This document shows positions 39,811 through 53,094 of a DNA stretch of 64,000 nt, in pieces; position 1 is the stretch's first letter, and every line of letters starts with the position of its first letter. Under the pieces are notes generated by a model. The model worked only from the letters and a program-made list of their open reading frames with translations, ran no database searches and had not been told where the DNA came from. Made by a program: the position numbers and the translations under genes. Origin of the DNA: Rallus limicola (Eukaryota; Chordata; Aves; Gruiformes; Rallidae); assembly GCA_022605955.1 (NCBI GenBank), contig JAKCOZ010000105.1, positions 930,001-994,000 on the forward strand, written 5' to 3'.

Positions 39811-42800
39811 GTCTGAGCACTGGCACTGCCTCCTGGGCCTCCAACCTCAAACTTTTTTCCTGGGGCTGGGAACTTTTTGGGGAGCTGTGGGTGCCCCTGG
39901 CTCAGGTGCCACAGCACGAGAGGCACGGGTCTCTTCCTGGCGGGTGGTAATTGGCTGGAGTGGTAATGAAGTGCCCATGAAGTGATGAGGCTCTTCATGG
40001 CTGAAGGGGTAGCTGAGGTCTGGTTAACTCTGCTCCTGACATCTAATTCCTGGGAAACTCTTCCGAGCTGTGCGGTTGAACCGAGCCCCTCGGGGCACCC
40101 TGGGGTGCCCGGAGTGAAGCTGGAGCTTCACTGGGGCTGCTGCTTGACCTGCGAAATTCAAACCCACCGTGTGGAGAAGCCATTAAACCTCTCAAGAGCT
40201 CCTTGCAAATGCACGTGGAACGGAGAGAAGGCAGTGGGATTAATGGTGTGGTGAGGCTGGAGCTGTTCTCAGCCACACATGTGATGACGTGAGGTGGAGC
40301 TCAGGTATGCTGGACTGTGGCCACTCGGAGAGCCCTGTGCTCTGAGCAGCAGCTGTATCTGCACGGATTAATCACACCTGAGTTCCTGAGCCCATCGAAC
40401 TGAGCACAGCATCTGCCCCTGGTCCTTGCTGGTGGGCTCGGTCCAGCTTGGCAACCACAGCCAGAGGCACAGGACTGAGCTTAAACGTGGGCTTAAGTTC
40501 TGGCTGGGTGAAGCTTGACCCTGCTGTGTGGTCCTGTGCATCGGCAGCTTCTCATGAAGCCAGCGGGCTTCACACTGTGTGTGCAATAGGTGCACACTCT
40601 GGCTTTTATGGTGGATAGACAACCTGGCCCATTTTCTGGCCCAAGAATCCCCGTGTCCTGTGGGTTGCCAGGAGAAGAGGAGCTGCTCTCATTTCTCAGT
40701 CACATCCAGAGGTAAGGATCCGGGATGATTTATAATGCCCTTGCCCAAAGAGAAGCATGGCTAGGCTGTGCAAGGATACTCCTTGGGTTTCAGGTCCAGT
40801 GTGTTTCAGTTAGTGGGATCCTTGCTATGAAGCTGTCAAACAGCAAGACACAAAGTCTCATCAGAGCTCCCCCCCCCAGTATCCCACCCTCGCTCTTCAC
40901 AGTGGTACAACACCCACTTGGTGTTTTAAAACGCGCTGGTGATCCATGGAGACCTATTGCAAGGTGTCTAGAAGGCTTCAGGCATCACCTCTTGCTTCCT
41001 AGAGCTGTGAAGTGGGAACTGCAACCCTTCCCTCAGTGTGTTGCCACGGTGCTGTGGGAGGTGGGGATAAGGCCCTGGGTGCTCCTTGGCACCCACTGGC
41101 GTGGCAGCGATGGGGTCCTGTCTGAGGGGCGCGGTGTCAGAGCTCGCTGGTGCAGCCTGGCGTGCAGTGGGTGCTGTGTGGTGAGAGGCTTGTCTGTGCC
41201 GTGGAGGGAGAGGCCATCTGTGGCACTGACCAACAGGCATGACAGCAGTATGATGCGGTGGGGGACCGGTCCAGCTCAGGAGGCTGATGCTTACCAGCCT
41301 TTGCTGTCTGGGCAGCTCTGGCTGCATCCTTCAGCCAGATCATCTCTGGCTGCAGCTGGACTCTTGCAACAAGACAGTGACAGCAGGACTGGGTGCCTTG
41401 AGGGGGGCAAAACCCCTGGGAGCAGCAAGGGGGGTAAGTACCTTCCTGTAGCGAGGCAAACTCCACCTTCCCTGTTTGCTTTGAAAAGGGAAGCCCTGAA
41501 AAACCAGGGTGGCTTACCTTGGGAGCAGAGGCTGACCCCCACCCTCCTCCAAAGGCTGCTCTGAGCCCATGCAGACCCTTTTGGGGACCACAGCTGGGAG
41601 CTGACAGGGTTAATGGGACATCTGCTTCCAAACTGGGGAGGACAAGGAAAAAGGCATTTAGCCCTTGTGCCTTAGAGCCTGGGGAACACTTCCAGCCTGT
41701 GATGCTAGCTGCAGCCCAGCACGCTCCATTGCTGTTGAATTCCTTTGGCTTCCTGGCAGTCCCAGGCCTGGCTTGGGCTGCTGTGCTGGCAAGGGGCCAG
41801 CACGTGGTGGGATTCCATGGTGGGTGCTGGGCAGCTGCCTGCCAGCTCTGCCCACCCTTCCTGGGCTGAAGGGCAGCCTCTGCCAGCTCAGGTGAGAAGG
41901 AGCCTCAAAGGACGGTAGGGAAGCATCTTCCTGGAGCCCTGGGCTAGCGGATGCTGCCTGGCTCTCTGGGTATCTGCCTCTCCACTCAAGCCCCTGCAAA
42001 ACGGGGGTGTGACCGAGCCCCCCTTCACCCCCCAGCACCCTTCATAGAGCATTGGATGCAGGGGGAGCTGCAGGAGCTGATACAGCAGTGGGTGGCAGCG
42101 TGTGCCTCAAGTGGAACTTCAGCTAACTGCTGGAAACACTTTGAGAAGCCCTGGCCACAATTAAGCACTTCATCAGGAGAGAGCTGCGGTTTTCCCAGGC
42201 TCCACGGACAAACAGTGGCGTGGGGCACAGACCCGGAGGCAGGGGGGGAAGTGTCTCCGGGCAGCTGAGCTCCCCGCGGCTCCGGGGCCACTGAATTGCC
42301 TCTGTTGGGTGGGTGACATGCTGAATGCCCTAAAATGTGAGCAGTTGGGCCTAAAATGCCACTCAAGGAGTGAGACATCCCCTCCTGCTCAGCTGGGACC
42401 CGGTGGATCGGCCTCCTGATGGTATCTGCTCCCCCTTCCTTACAGCAAGGCTTGAAACCCACCCTTTCTCCTCTGCTGGGAGATGAAGGTGCTGGGCAGG
42501 GGCACCCACGGGAGCACGCTGGGGGCAAGAGGCTTCCTGGAGCCCTTCTCTCTGCGTGAAGGTGCAATACCCACCTCAGAAGCCATGTGCAACCCCCTGA
42601 GGAAGCCCCCTGTGCAGTCCCACAGCAGGAAGCACCAGGGCACCTGCCCCATGGCATCTTTGCACTTGTGGGTTGGGGGCTGGTTCCTGCTCTGTGCATC
42701 ACCCGATGGGTGGGTGTGGGTTGGCTTTATCCCCCCCACTTCTGTCCCGTGGGCATCCATACAACACGATGGCTGATGTGATTGTCTGAGCTGGTGGGGG

Positions 42801-44475
42801 TGGGAGAAGCAGCCAAATCCCATCTGTACCGTGCTGAGAGGCTGGATGGGGAGCTTGGGTGGGCACAGCCTGCTGAACACCCCCCAGCTGCCTGCTGTGA
42901 GTGCAGGTAGAGGAGGGTGGTCGCTATTGCCCACCACCAAGCCCGGTGCTCCTTGAAGCCCCTCTCACATCGCCCTGGATCCCACCATAAAGGCCCATGG
43001 AGATGTGTATGGCATCGCACAGGCTGTCCTGGGAAGTGGGAGTGCTCTGGCACGGAGGGGATGCTTTGCGGTGTGGGAAGCTCACCTGTTTACCTTGCAG
43101 GAGGCTGCTGGAGGTCTGCTGGTGGGAGAGGAGGCTGCAGCCCCAGTCCCAGGCTGGAGGAGCCCCTTCAGAAGGCAGAGCTGATGCTCGGAGGGAGATG
43201 CTGCCCGGTGGGTACCAGCAGGAGGAGCCTGGCTGCACACCCACCTCGGCAGGATGTGGGGAAGAGAAGTTCCTGCTGGCCCAGACCTGATGCAGATGTG
43301 GGGTGGAGGGTCTCTGGCTGACAGGGTGAGAGGGTGATGCGATGCCTCCACGTGGCACCGGATGCTCTCATGGGTAGGACAGTCACACCTGGCTGCGACA
43401 GTAGAGGAGAGCGTCTCACAAGCCCTTGGCACTGATGTGAGGGATGAGGTAAGTGCTGCCACCAGTCAGAAGAGACCTGGCCTGGAGGGATACCCAGCTG
43501 CAGGGCACTGGTCAGGTGGGACAGGCACATCCCCTCCACTTTTCCCTCCCGGAGGGGCTGCTGCAGAGGCTGAACCATTGCAAGCCCAGCCCTGCTGTGT
43601 GGGTGCCTCTGCTCTCGCCCTGTAACCCCAACAGGCTGACAGCAGCTCTGCAGTGAGCACTGCTGGAAGCACTCTGTGTGCAGCTGCTGCTCTTCCCCCT
43701 GATTCTGGATTAAAGATGGTGATGTAGAGTTTTACTGTTGAGATGTTAATACATCTGTGACTTGCCAGAGCTCCCTGTTACACCTCTAAGTGCTGAGAGA
43801 TACGAAGCCTATATCCATCACTCACTTCTTGTAGCTTGTCTTCCTTTGAGACCCTGATTCAGCGTCTCCCTAAGCCAACGTGAGTCCTTCCACCGACTCC
43901 AGTGGGTGTCAAGTCAAGCTCTCCTTCAGTCTGAGACTGCAGGCACTGTCTCTGAATCAGCTTTGAGTGTCCTACACGGAGTACCATGGCACCCTTGTTC
44001 ATCCTGGGGCTCCTAAGAGCTCCTTTAGCAATGACAGGGAGATTGTCCTAAACAAACCCCAATGAAGCCCTCTGTATCCTCTGTATCACACCTTGTTTTG
44101 GGTTCGGAGGGGCAGAGACAAACCCAGGACCGCTGGTACCCCTGAGAGCAGGGTAGTGTATGCCAGCTCATGTGTCTTTGTGGCAGCTGTTCAGGAGGTG
44201 GCCGAGGAGCAGCCCCTATTAGTCATTAAGGACTGATAAGCTTGATAAGCTGGGTGTATCTTCAGCTGCTCCATCCTGGTGGCCCTTCCCAAGGCTGCGA
44301 GGGGAGGTGTTACACCCACAGTGATGCTCAGAGTGACGTCCATCCTCCGGTGCTGTGCTGCAGCCAGATGGAAGGGTGTAAATCTCTCCTCACACACAAC
44401 GAAGCCAAAACAAATATTATGCAGTGATTAAGTGGCAACCCAAACAGAAGCAGGCGTCCTGCGGGCTGGAGCAGG
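39811..44475. other. Intergenic, no gene seen
   Basis: About 4.7 kb without supported genes or repeat families. The longest frame, 279 codons on the + strand from 40725, has no recognisable domain. A chance-level NKX2 word TCAAGTGG lies at 42107. Confidence 0.55.
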
Positions 44476-44479
44476 AAAT

Positions 44480-44620
44480 CTTGGGTTACAAAACTCAAGA
44501 TATGTTAATTTAATTTGATTATATATTTGATGGCTATCTGAAGTGGCCCATGAATAATTGATGAAAACTAGGAAAGCTGTTGTTTGCCTTTAAAATCAAG
44601 CTGAAGAAAGTAGAAACTGG
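44480..44620. promoter_or_regulatory. Candidate noncoding regulatory block
   Basis: A short AT-rich block with TTAATTTAATTTG, CTGAAGTGGCCC (NK2-like), GAATAATTGATG and AAAATCAAGC. Function is inferred. Confidence 0.3.
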
Positions 44621-45449
44621 GTATTTAGGGAGATAATTACTGTTTGCAGGGGTGGTGTGAGAGGTCCCCGCAGCCTAATGCTGTCCCTGATGGTGACCAG
44701 GAGCTGATGGAAAAGCAGGGGTGGGATCTCCCCCAGCCTGGCTCTGCCAATGGCTTCCCACAGTGTAGGTGAGGGTACCTGTGCTTGGTCTAGGAGAGTT
44801 CTGGGAATACCTGACTCTCTCACCAAACCTTTAGAAGCATCCCCTGTGAGCGTGACTCATGGTGGGAGGCAGCACGAGTTGCTGGCAGGACCCTCCATCC
44901 ACGTGGGCAGTGAGCAGCCAGGCTGAGGAGGTAGCTCAGCACCGACACCTGCGGCGGTACCTGTCAGGATGCTCTGGAGGGTGGCATCCCGTGGGCTTGG
45001 ACAAAAAGTGATTTGAAGATTTGGGGGCAAGCATACACAGGTGATCTTCATCCTGAGAAGGATGCTCAGCCTGTTCCTGTGATGCCATGGATGTGTCAGC
45101 ACAGAGGCAGCCAAGGAGCTTGTTCCAGAGGGGGAGCCCAAGCCCTGCTCTGCTCCGGAGGATGAACAACAAAGTTCTTCAGCTCCCCTTTGGCTGGGGA
45201 GGAGCAGGAACGTCCCCCCAGTGCAGGTGGGTGCTGCTGTCTGCATCTACCTGCTGTAGCCAGAGTGTGAGCAGAGGGTGGTGCTGGTGCTGAGCTGCTA
45301 CTCAGGCTCTGCATCGCCGAGCATCTCTTGAGAAGATGCAATGACCTGAACAGCACCAGTGATGCTGCTGAGAGCCAGATCCCCCAGGTAGCCAGACCCT
45401 CTGCTTCACAGCCGTGCAGAGACACGCTTGCTGTGGTTCCTGGATTAAA

Positions 45450-45880
45450 TATTAATGTTGGTCTCGTTCTAAATGTGCCCAGGCAGTGAGCGAGACCCGA
45501 GGTGGTGGAGCTGCACCGGCCTGACCACCTGCCCTCAGCCTGAGCCCGTCCTGGATCCCCAGCCGGCGCCTGCACCGTGTGCCTCCAGCCCTGAGTCACC
45601 CTCCCCAGCGGCACAGAGCTGGGCCCTGGCGCTCCTGAGGAAGGATGCTTGGCACCTCCTGCGTCCTGGCCGTCGGGCAGAGAGCCTGATCTGAGGGTAA
45701 GGCGGTGGGTGGAAGCCCGAGCTGGAGACGTGGCCGGGGTCGGGTGTCAGCGCTCTACCCGCGGGGGTTTGAAGGGAGCACCGGCGTGTGGTGGGGCTGC
45801 AGAGCTCAGCTCGGAGCAGGCAGCGCGACCGAGGGCTCCGCATCCTCACTCGCGGCGGAGAGGGCTGAAATGGAAGGGGT
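45450..45880. other. Orphan CpG-rich stretch
   Basis: Local CpG enrichment without an associated gene, with a donor-like GTAAGG at 45698 on the + strand. It could be the promoter or first exon of an unannotated transcript. Confidence 0.35.
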
Positions 45881-45899
45881 TACCCGGCAGTGACTCCTG

Positions 45900-46340
45900 C
45901 CTATTGTGGGAGGTAGTAAACAAGATAAAGGCAGAATAGGGAAGACGGGTAAATAGTCGTTCTTAAAGTAAAATAAATATCAAACTTTTATTTGCCTGGG
46001 CCCTTTGAAGGAGCACAATAACCGGAGGCGTGTGGGGAGGGCAGGAAGCATTATTTACTCCAGGCAGCGATCATGAATTATACAGAAAGTTGTCTGGGAG
46101 CTCCTCAGGAGCTGTGACCTGTGGTGATTTGTGAAGGAGAGAGCAGGTTTGTAAGCAGCTTGCTCTCAGCTGAGGCGAGCGCTGCGCCGCACGGGCTCTA
46201 ATGGAGAGACGCTGGTCTCCACCAGCTGAAGATCTGACCTCAGGAGTAACTGAGAGGGAAAAGCAAGTAGATGGAGAACAAAAGCCTGTCTTTTAGCATA
46301 CTTTAAAGTCCTTAACCCAGGTACAAAGCACGGCTATAAA
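45900..46340. promoter_or_regulatory. Candidate conserved noncoding block
   Basis: AT-rich sequence with AAAATAAATATCAAAC, CATTATTTACTCC and CATGAATTATAC words. It starts just after the CpG-rich stretch. Regulatory role is inferred. Confidence 0.35.
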
Positions 46341-46989
46341 TGAAAAGGCAGCCCTAGAATTTCAGTCTAAGCCAAACAAAATCGGCTGGGTGGGGTGGTG
46401 GGGGTGGGGAAAAGTCAGATCTTGTTTACTGCCAAGCTTTGGTGTCATGTGTGAGCCCAGAGGGGAATAAAGTTTAGCTGTGGCTACTTCTAGGCTCCTA
46501 TCTGAGTACCTGCACAGTGGGTCTTATCCTAACAGAAAGTCTGGACTAACTTAGGGGGTTGATGACAATGGTGAAGGGCTGATGTTTGGCTGGATGGCTT
46601 AAAACACCCACGAGTCAATTAATTCCTTCTAGGGATGTTGGGAAAAAGAATATTTTCCCAAGTCTTCCCAAGGCAAAAGCATTATTTAATGAGGCTAATA
46701 GGTGTCTTCACACTGTGGGCTTGGTGCCAGCAGGAGGCAGACCCATTCCCATCAGTACAGATGGAGCGTGATGTCCAGGTGCTTTTTGTGGTTCCCCAGA
46801 GCTGACACACCCATGCCATAGCCCTTCCTCCCTTCACATCCCTTCTGGAAACTTAGGCCGAGGACAGTAAGGTCGTGACTTTGTGATCATGCATGTCAGC
46901 GGGCAATCCCTAACTCTGCCTCTAATTTGTTCCTGAGTGAGTTTGGACAGACCAGGGTCTGGACAGGCTTTTGCTGGAGCCGACCACAC

Positions 46990-47082
46990 TGCACTGAGCC
47001 TGAGGCTTGGTGATCATCACATCACTATTTCCAGGGTGCACTGAGCCTGCAGTTTGATCATCATCACATCTCTGTTCCCAGG
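46990..47082. repeat. Two-copy 47-bp tandem duplication
   Basis: The unit starting TGCACTGAGCCTG repeats at 47037 with several mismatches. Each copy contains a GATCATCACATC-type core. Confidence 0.85.
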
Positions 47083-47489
47083 CTGCAAACACAAAAGTAC
47101 TTGGCTCAAGAACAAGAAACAACAATCCTGGATGTCCTGGGCAGAATGGATTTCAATATTGCCAGCCCTAAGTATAACTTCACAATCTATCTATCCTCCC
47201 TGACTTATTTTTCCTGAGTTGGAGGGCACGTAATTACTGTAGGTGGGCAGCACCCAGCACAACATGCACAGAGAGTGGTTGGGTGCCTGCTGGTAGGGAC
47301 TGGGTGACCATATACCTTCCTCTCCCTCATCTTTAATCAGCCTGATTTGTTGTTTGCTGGCTCGGGGCTGAGTCTTCTTCCTGCCTCCCTTTGAAACACT
47401 TACCTTGAGAGCCAAAACACAAAAAGCTTGGGGATGTTTCAGTTGCTGTCTTGTCCATCACACGGAGTTTGAAGTGGCCTCGCTCAAGA

Positions 47490-47640
47490 GGGACAGCTCG
47501 AGCAGCCTTCTGAAGAATGCAGCAGACAGCTGCTATCCAAAGTCACCGCTAATGATAACATTGAATTCTCTTTTGTAGTGCATTTTTCATCCAGCTGTTA
47601 CCTAACTCTGGCAGGGACCATCAAAGGCAAGTTCTGTATT
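47490..47640. promoter_or_regulatory. Candidate noncoding regulatory block
   Basis: A repeat-free block with CTAATGATAACATTGAATTC and CATTTTTCATCCAGC words. Evidence is limited to composition. Confidence 0.25.
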
Positions 47641-47649
47641 TATCCATTA

Positions 47650-50600
47650 CTTCAAAAAGCATCCCATAAGCCACGAGTGAGGCTCTTGTTTTCCCCTCTC
47701 CCTCTGACCTTTAAAGCCTTTGTCTTTGAAAATCGGTGGTGGTAAGAGAGGCACCAACCTGATGTGCTCCCATCCTGCCTGAAGGGCTGCTGGGGCAGGA
47801 GGGGGTTAATGAGATGTCTGGCACTGCCAGCACCGCTTCCCACCTATGTAAATCTGGGGGTGTTGCATGTGCAAGTGCGTGCAGGTGTAGGTTGGTGGTG
47901 CTTGTGATGGGTGAGGGTGGCGTCGGTGGGCTGACCTGTGAGGGTGGAATGGGTGGCAATGAATGCACAATGCTGTCTTCCCCCTTTCTCAGCCCAGCTT
48001 GGGGGGTTTGAGGATGCCCCTTCCCACCTCCTACCTGGGTGCAGGAGGGCTTGCTTGGCTCCTGGAGGTCTTGGGCTTGAGCATGGTGATGCAGGGTGAG
48101 GTGATGGTGCTAGCAGCATCCTCTTGCCGCTGGCTGTTGTTGCATGTGGCTGGGAGATGGGTTGAGGGAAGGAGGAGATCTCAGCTCTGCAAAACCCAGG
48201 CTGGTTTCTGGCAGAGCCAGGCTGTCCCTCAAACATCTCCAGCAGATCTCTGGGACATGCTGAGGATGTTACCTGGTGTGTGGGCGCAAGCAGTGTGCAA
48301 GAGGAGAAGGGCTGCTGCGATGTTCCCTTGATCCGGGCTCTGTGGAAACCCCTAAAATCACCGGTCATTCCCTCTCCTCCCCACCTCCCCCTGTGGTACT
48401 CGAGTGTGGAAGCGATGGGTCTGACACATAGACCACTGATGGGTCTGACCACCCTCCCCCAGCCCCCCTGGGGGGCAGCGGTGTGGCACTTCCAGAAACC
48501 TTCGGGTACACGCTGAGCTCCGGGAGCATCCAGCAGAGACAATGCCTCATCTCGCCTCTGGGGCAGAAGTCTCTTGTGTAGAGAGATGGGTCCTCTGGCT
48601 CCCTGGGCTGTGACTTACACCTGCTTTTGGGTAAGGGGGCTGCACTCTATGCTTAACTCTGCTGGCTGGTGTGAATATACCTGGGGGGAAACCCTGGAGG
48701 GCTGCTCTGCTGCAGATTCATCCCAAAGCCCATGCCTCGGGACGATGCCTCCTTGCTTTCCAAACCAAGCATGCTTCTGCTTGTCCACAGGCTGTGGCAG
48801 GAGAGCAGCACCAGGACCAGGCCTTGTGCAAGCCCTGGAGCGAGTTCAGAAGCAGAACGTGGAGAGGAGGAAGAGGAATGAGGAAACCCAAGGCCTGCTG
48901 CGGGGCAGAGCCTCCCTGCCTGACCCAGGGGTGCAGAGCTGGGTGCCCCAACACCAGGGTTCTCTGGGAGCAGGGCTGGTCTGTGCCCAGCCAGCAGCGA
49001 GGCGTTCCCAAAGAGCACATCTCGGTGTGTCCCAGGGGCCCCTTCTGCCCCGCACCATGGCTGTCTCACCCCCTGGTGTGCAGTGTTACCGGGCTCTGTG
49101 CTCCCTGGGGAGCAGCACCGGGGCGCTTTGGCTTGCTGAGCGTGGAGCAGGGCAGAACCGTGCTGGAGAGGAGGCAGGAGCCTGGTTTGCCCTCAGAGAT
49201 GTGTGCCGAGCCCTCCTCTGCAGTGGATGAAGGCTGGGTGCTGAGCCTCTGGGGGATTCAAGGGTACTGTTACCAAAAGCACCCTGAAGCTGTTCCTGGG
49301 GCTCAGCTCGGGTAACAAATCATGTGTGTTGATCTCTTTCTGGTTGTTGCTGCCTTCCAGGCTGCTGCAGAACAACTTCAACTGCAGAGCAGGGGGAAAG
49401 CACATCCGAGCAAGACAACAGCTGGGAAGCTCCACCTTGGGAAGTTTTCCAGGGATGTTTTTTTCTTAGTCTTGCACAACAAGAAATGAAGTCTCTTCCT
49501 GCAAATGCCTCTGCCCTGCAAGATGTGTACAGCTCATCCCCTAGATCACAGGGAGGGAGCAGCTCTCCTGTGTCCTGCTTATAACCCATGTTCTCCATCA
49601 GCTTTGGAGAGCTGTGTGTACTGGGGACAGCATCACCTTGGGGATGGTGCTGAAAGGATGCCCCTGGGGCTCCTGTTTGGTACTGTAGAGCACTCTGTTC
49701 CCAGGACTGATCACTGGTACCAGTCAGCTTACTAGTATGGATGTAACCCTAGATGCTAAAGGGATCCTGTGCATCCTAAATCCTCTGTGTGTCCAGAGGT
49801 GTGTTGAGATGCTGGAGGTCTCAGTGTGCTTGTTTATCAGGGTAGCTCAGGACAGCTTTATCTGTGTTCTCTGCCCCAAAAAAGGAACCAATGGGAATAC
49901 ACCCACCCTGTGGAAAAACTGCCCTTCCCTGGAGTAGCTGCAGTAGTTCCCTCTGCTTGACCTGACCCGGGCTGTGGTGGTGATAGCACAACCCTACACA
50001 ACTCGTTTTGAGGGGCTTAGCTTGTGGCTCCTCTCTCCTGGATAACTCCTTCCCTTGCACGATGCTGAGCCCTGTGAAGCAGAGCTGGTCTCTGCAGAAC
50101 CCAGTGACCTCACCCCCTCTCTCCTCCTCCCCCTCCCCAGCAATTCCAGGCCAGTTTCTCTCTTCTAGGAGGTGAATCCCAAGTACGTGAGCAGAACCAG
50201 GTCCGATGACTGCCCCTCTCTTCCTCAAGCTGCTCAGACCTTGCTTGTGTGAAACAATAAAGCCTGTTGAGAATGAAAGTGGAGATGTGGTGGCTTGTGC
50301 TTTAAATGGCTTTCCCCTGACAGGTGAAACCTTTGCTGACAGCTGTTACTGCCAGGGTTGTGTGGCCCGTGGCACCTCGAGGGCTGCTCTGAGTCCATGC
50401 TCAGCTGTTTGCCCATGGGATGGAGCCACAGGGTGCTGGTGGTCAGCCTGGGAACCCGCAGGAGGGAAGGATGCTGCACCCAAGCCATACTACACATCTT
50501 GGGCTTAAATCCTTTGTTTTCCACCCAAATGCTTGTCCTTCATGCCTGGAACAACCCAGGTGCCTCAAACCTGTTGGTCATTCAGGTGTTTTGGGCAGGG

Positions 50601-51900
50601 GATGCCCAGCCTGTCCCAGCCATGGGTGTGGCCAGAAAGGGAGGGAGGAGAGGGGTTGCTGCCCAAAAGGGCTGGGGGGGGGGGACACACTTGGATGTGA
50701 GGGGGGTTAGTTCCCTCTGTCTGACCTCCAGGCGTGTGGGCAGCATGATGAAACCAGGCATGGTGAGCTGATGTTGGAAGATGCTGCCAAAGGCTCTTCT
50801 GCTGGGTGACAGCCACCCCTCAGGTAAGGACCAAGCACCCAGGAGTGGCAGAAGAATGAATGCTTGAGCATGGCCTTAGGTGAGCAGCAGCAGCTGCTGG
50901 AGCAGCTCCTCCACACCCCCCCAGCTCAGGCTGTGTGAGGTGGGAGCAGCAGGGAGGGGGTGTGGGGGGGCAGCTGGATGGCAGGGGCTCCACCCCAATG
51001 ACGTGAGCTGGCGGGCACTGTGCTGTTTGGTTCTGGGTGCTCTGATGTGCATGTATACATGCATACAGAGGCAGAGCTGTTTGCCCTTCGTGTATTAAGC
51101 CTCGTTAGCTTAATGACACCGTGCAAAAGCCAGGAAACCCACCAGCACGGGATGGTGAATCTGCTGGGGGAAGCTCTTGCTGTCTGCTGGGTTAAGGGTG
51201 GGATTTAGCAATGCAGCTGAATTAAACACACAGTGACACATCACCTGCTGAGAGAGAAGCAGAGAAAGGGGTAAGCCTGTGAGGAACCACCAGCTCTTCC
51301 AGGGGCTGGAAATGGGTTATTTCCCTGGAAAGGAGTGGGGATCTGTGGTTTGGAAAGCGCTTGTCGTGCTGCACCACAGAGTCCAACCCTGGCAGTGCCC
51401 CAGTGAGGCTCTGGTACCGAGGTGACCAGTGCCAGGCCTGCCTTTCTCCTCCACTTTTCCTCAGTGAGGGCTGTACCTGTTTCTCCTGAGGTGTTTCCTA
51501 AGGGAATCCCTCAAAGGAGGGGTGAGATCCTGATGTTACTCTCAAGAATGAGAGTTAACACTGTCTCAGAACTGGGTTATTGCAGTGTTTTGGTTACAAA
51601 TGTGTCCTGACCTGCTTGCTACGTTCTGCTCAGGTACTTTCAGATGCCAGAAGTAGGGATAAAACCACAACCTGGACTCCCTTTTTTCTTTCTTTTTTTT
51701 TTTTTGCACAAAATGTGAGTATTAACATTATTTTAATGCTTCTTTTGGGTGACACATCAAGATGAATAGAGGGGGAGGAAAAAGCACCATGGCACAGTGC
51801 AGTAGGCTATCTGCTGGTGGGGGGAGGCTTGCCGAAGGCAGGGCAGGCAGGCTCGGTGCCTGCTGTTTGCTTGGCCTTTCCCAAAGCCCTTCTGAGTTGG
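47650..51900. other. Intergenic, no gene seen
   Basis: About 4 kb of unremarkable sequence with long overlapping open frames on both strands, but no family resemblance. A short direct repeat GATGGGTCTGAC occurs near 48415 and 48438. Confidence 0.55.
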
Positions 51901-51939
51901 GGCGTTTGAAAAAGGGAAGGTCCTGCCCCGCTGCCTTGG

Positions 51940-52760
51940 AGTGTGCGGCACCCGGCGCCTTGGGAAGCAGCAGGGTGGCTGCGGCCGCCCCCGTGGGTGG
52001 CAGCGCTGTGACTGGGCGCAGGGGCGAGGAGAGATGGAGCAGAAACCCGGTGTGTGCTCGTCGCTTCTCCTTCAGCTCCCCGGGATGCCTCGTTGGCTCC
52101 TCCGCTGCGGCGGGTGCAGTGGCTGCTTGGCCCCAGAGCCTGCCCGGCACCCGGAGCTGCGCTCTTTGCCCAAAAGATGGGTTCGAGGGGATGCTTTGCC
52201 CTGGGGTTGCCGGGGCAGAAGGGGCAGCCGTGTCCCCGTCCTGCGGTGCAGGAACCCTCGCTCTTGTGGCGTCTTGCCCTCCCTAAGCGTTCCGAGGCAG
52301 GTGAGTTCACACCTTGAGCTGCGTTTCCAAGCGATGGCTGGGAGTAGCCCAGGGATGCTCCCCATCCTCTCCGTGCCGCTGCCGTGTCACCGGCCCCCTG
52401 CGAGGCCCCGTTTCCCCGCCGTGACGCTGCCATCAGGCTCCCGGCCGCGATCGGGACCCCTCCGGGGCGGGGCGAGGGAACGGGGGTCCCGGGAGAAGCC
52501 GCGGGGGGCGGCCCCGACGGCGCGTCCCTTATCCGGCAGCGCCCCCGTGCGCCCACCCGCGGCACCGGGGAGGGGGGGAGCGGGGAGGGGGTCGGTGCCC
52601 ACCTCCTCGGCTCTCCCCGGTTCCCCCCTCCCCGGCCCCGGGGGAGCGCGGAGGGGCAGCGGGCCTTCGCACCGTCCTCCGCCGGGCTGCGCGGGGCTCT
52701 GCTGCCTCCCTGCGGCCACCGCCCGCCGGGCCCCGGCTCCGCGGCGGGGGAGGCGGGGGG
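51940..52760. promoter_or_regulatory. Orphan CpG island with splice donor
   Basis: Dense CpG sequence about 5 kb downstream of NKX2-2, with a consensus donor CAG/GTGAGT at 52298-52306 on the + strand. No coding gene is recognised. It may be the promoter and first exon of a noncoding transcript running towards NKX2-2. Confidence 0.4.
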
Positions 52761-53094
52761 GAGGAGAACATAAAATAACGCGAACACATCCCTCCCGCTG
52801 CAGAAAGCGTTAAATCCCTCCGATTGTTTCCTTTCCGGGGCGATAGCGCCGGGCTGCATGGCTGGGGGGGGGAGGGAGGGGGCCAGGAGGGTTGCGGATG
52901 CGGGGATGACGGGAGGTGATGCTGAAGGGGGTGGTGCGGGGGGGAGAGCATCGCGCTCCTGAAGCCACAAGTGCGTATTCCCTGAACTACCGCCCAGGGC
53001 CGTATCTCGCCGCTCCAGCCGCACCGGGCACGATGAGGGGGGCTGTTTCCCCCACACACACACCCACACACACCGTGTCCCTCTGCAGCCCTTC

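Noticed and set aside
40725..41564. 279-codon + strand frame in the intergenic region
   Set aside because: No recognised domain, start context or splice structure. A plausible chance frame in GC-moderate DNA.
42107..42114. NKX2 word TCAAGTGG in the intergenic region
   Set aside because: Isolated in unremarkable sequence. About two such 8-mers are expected by chance in the window.
48415..48449. Short repeated words as a possible CRISPR or satellite array
   Set aside because: Only two copies of a 12-base word in a vertebrate genome; no array structure.
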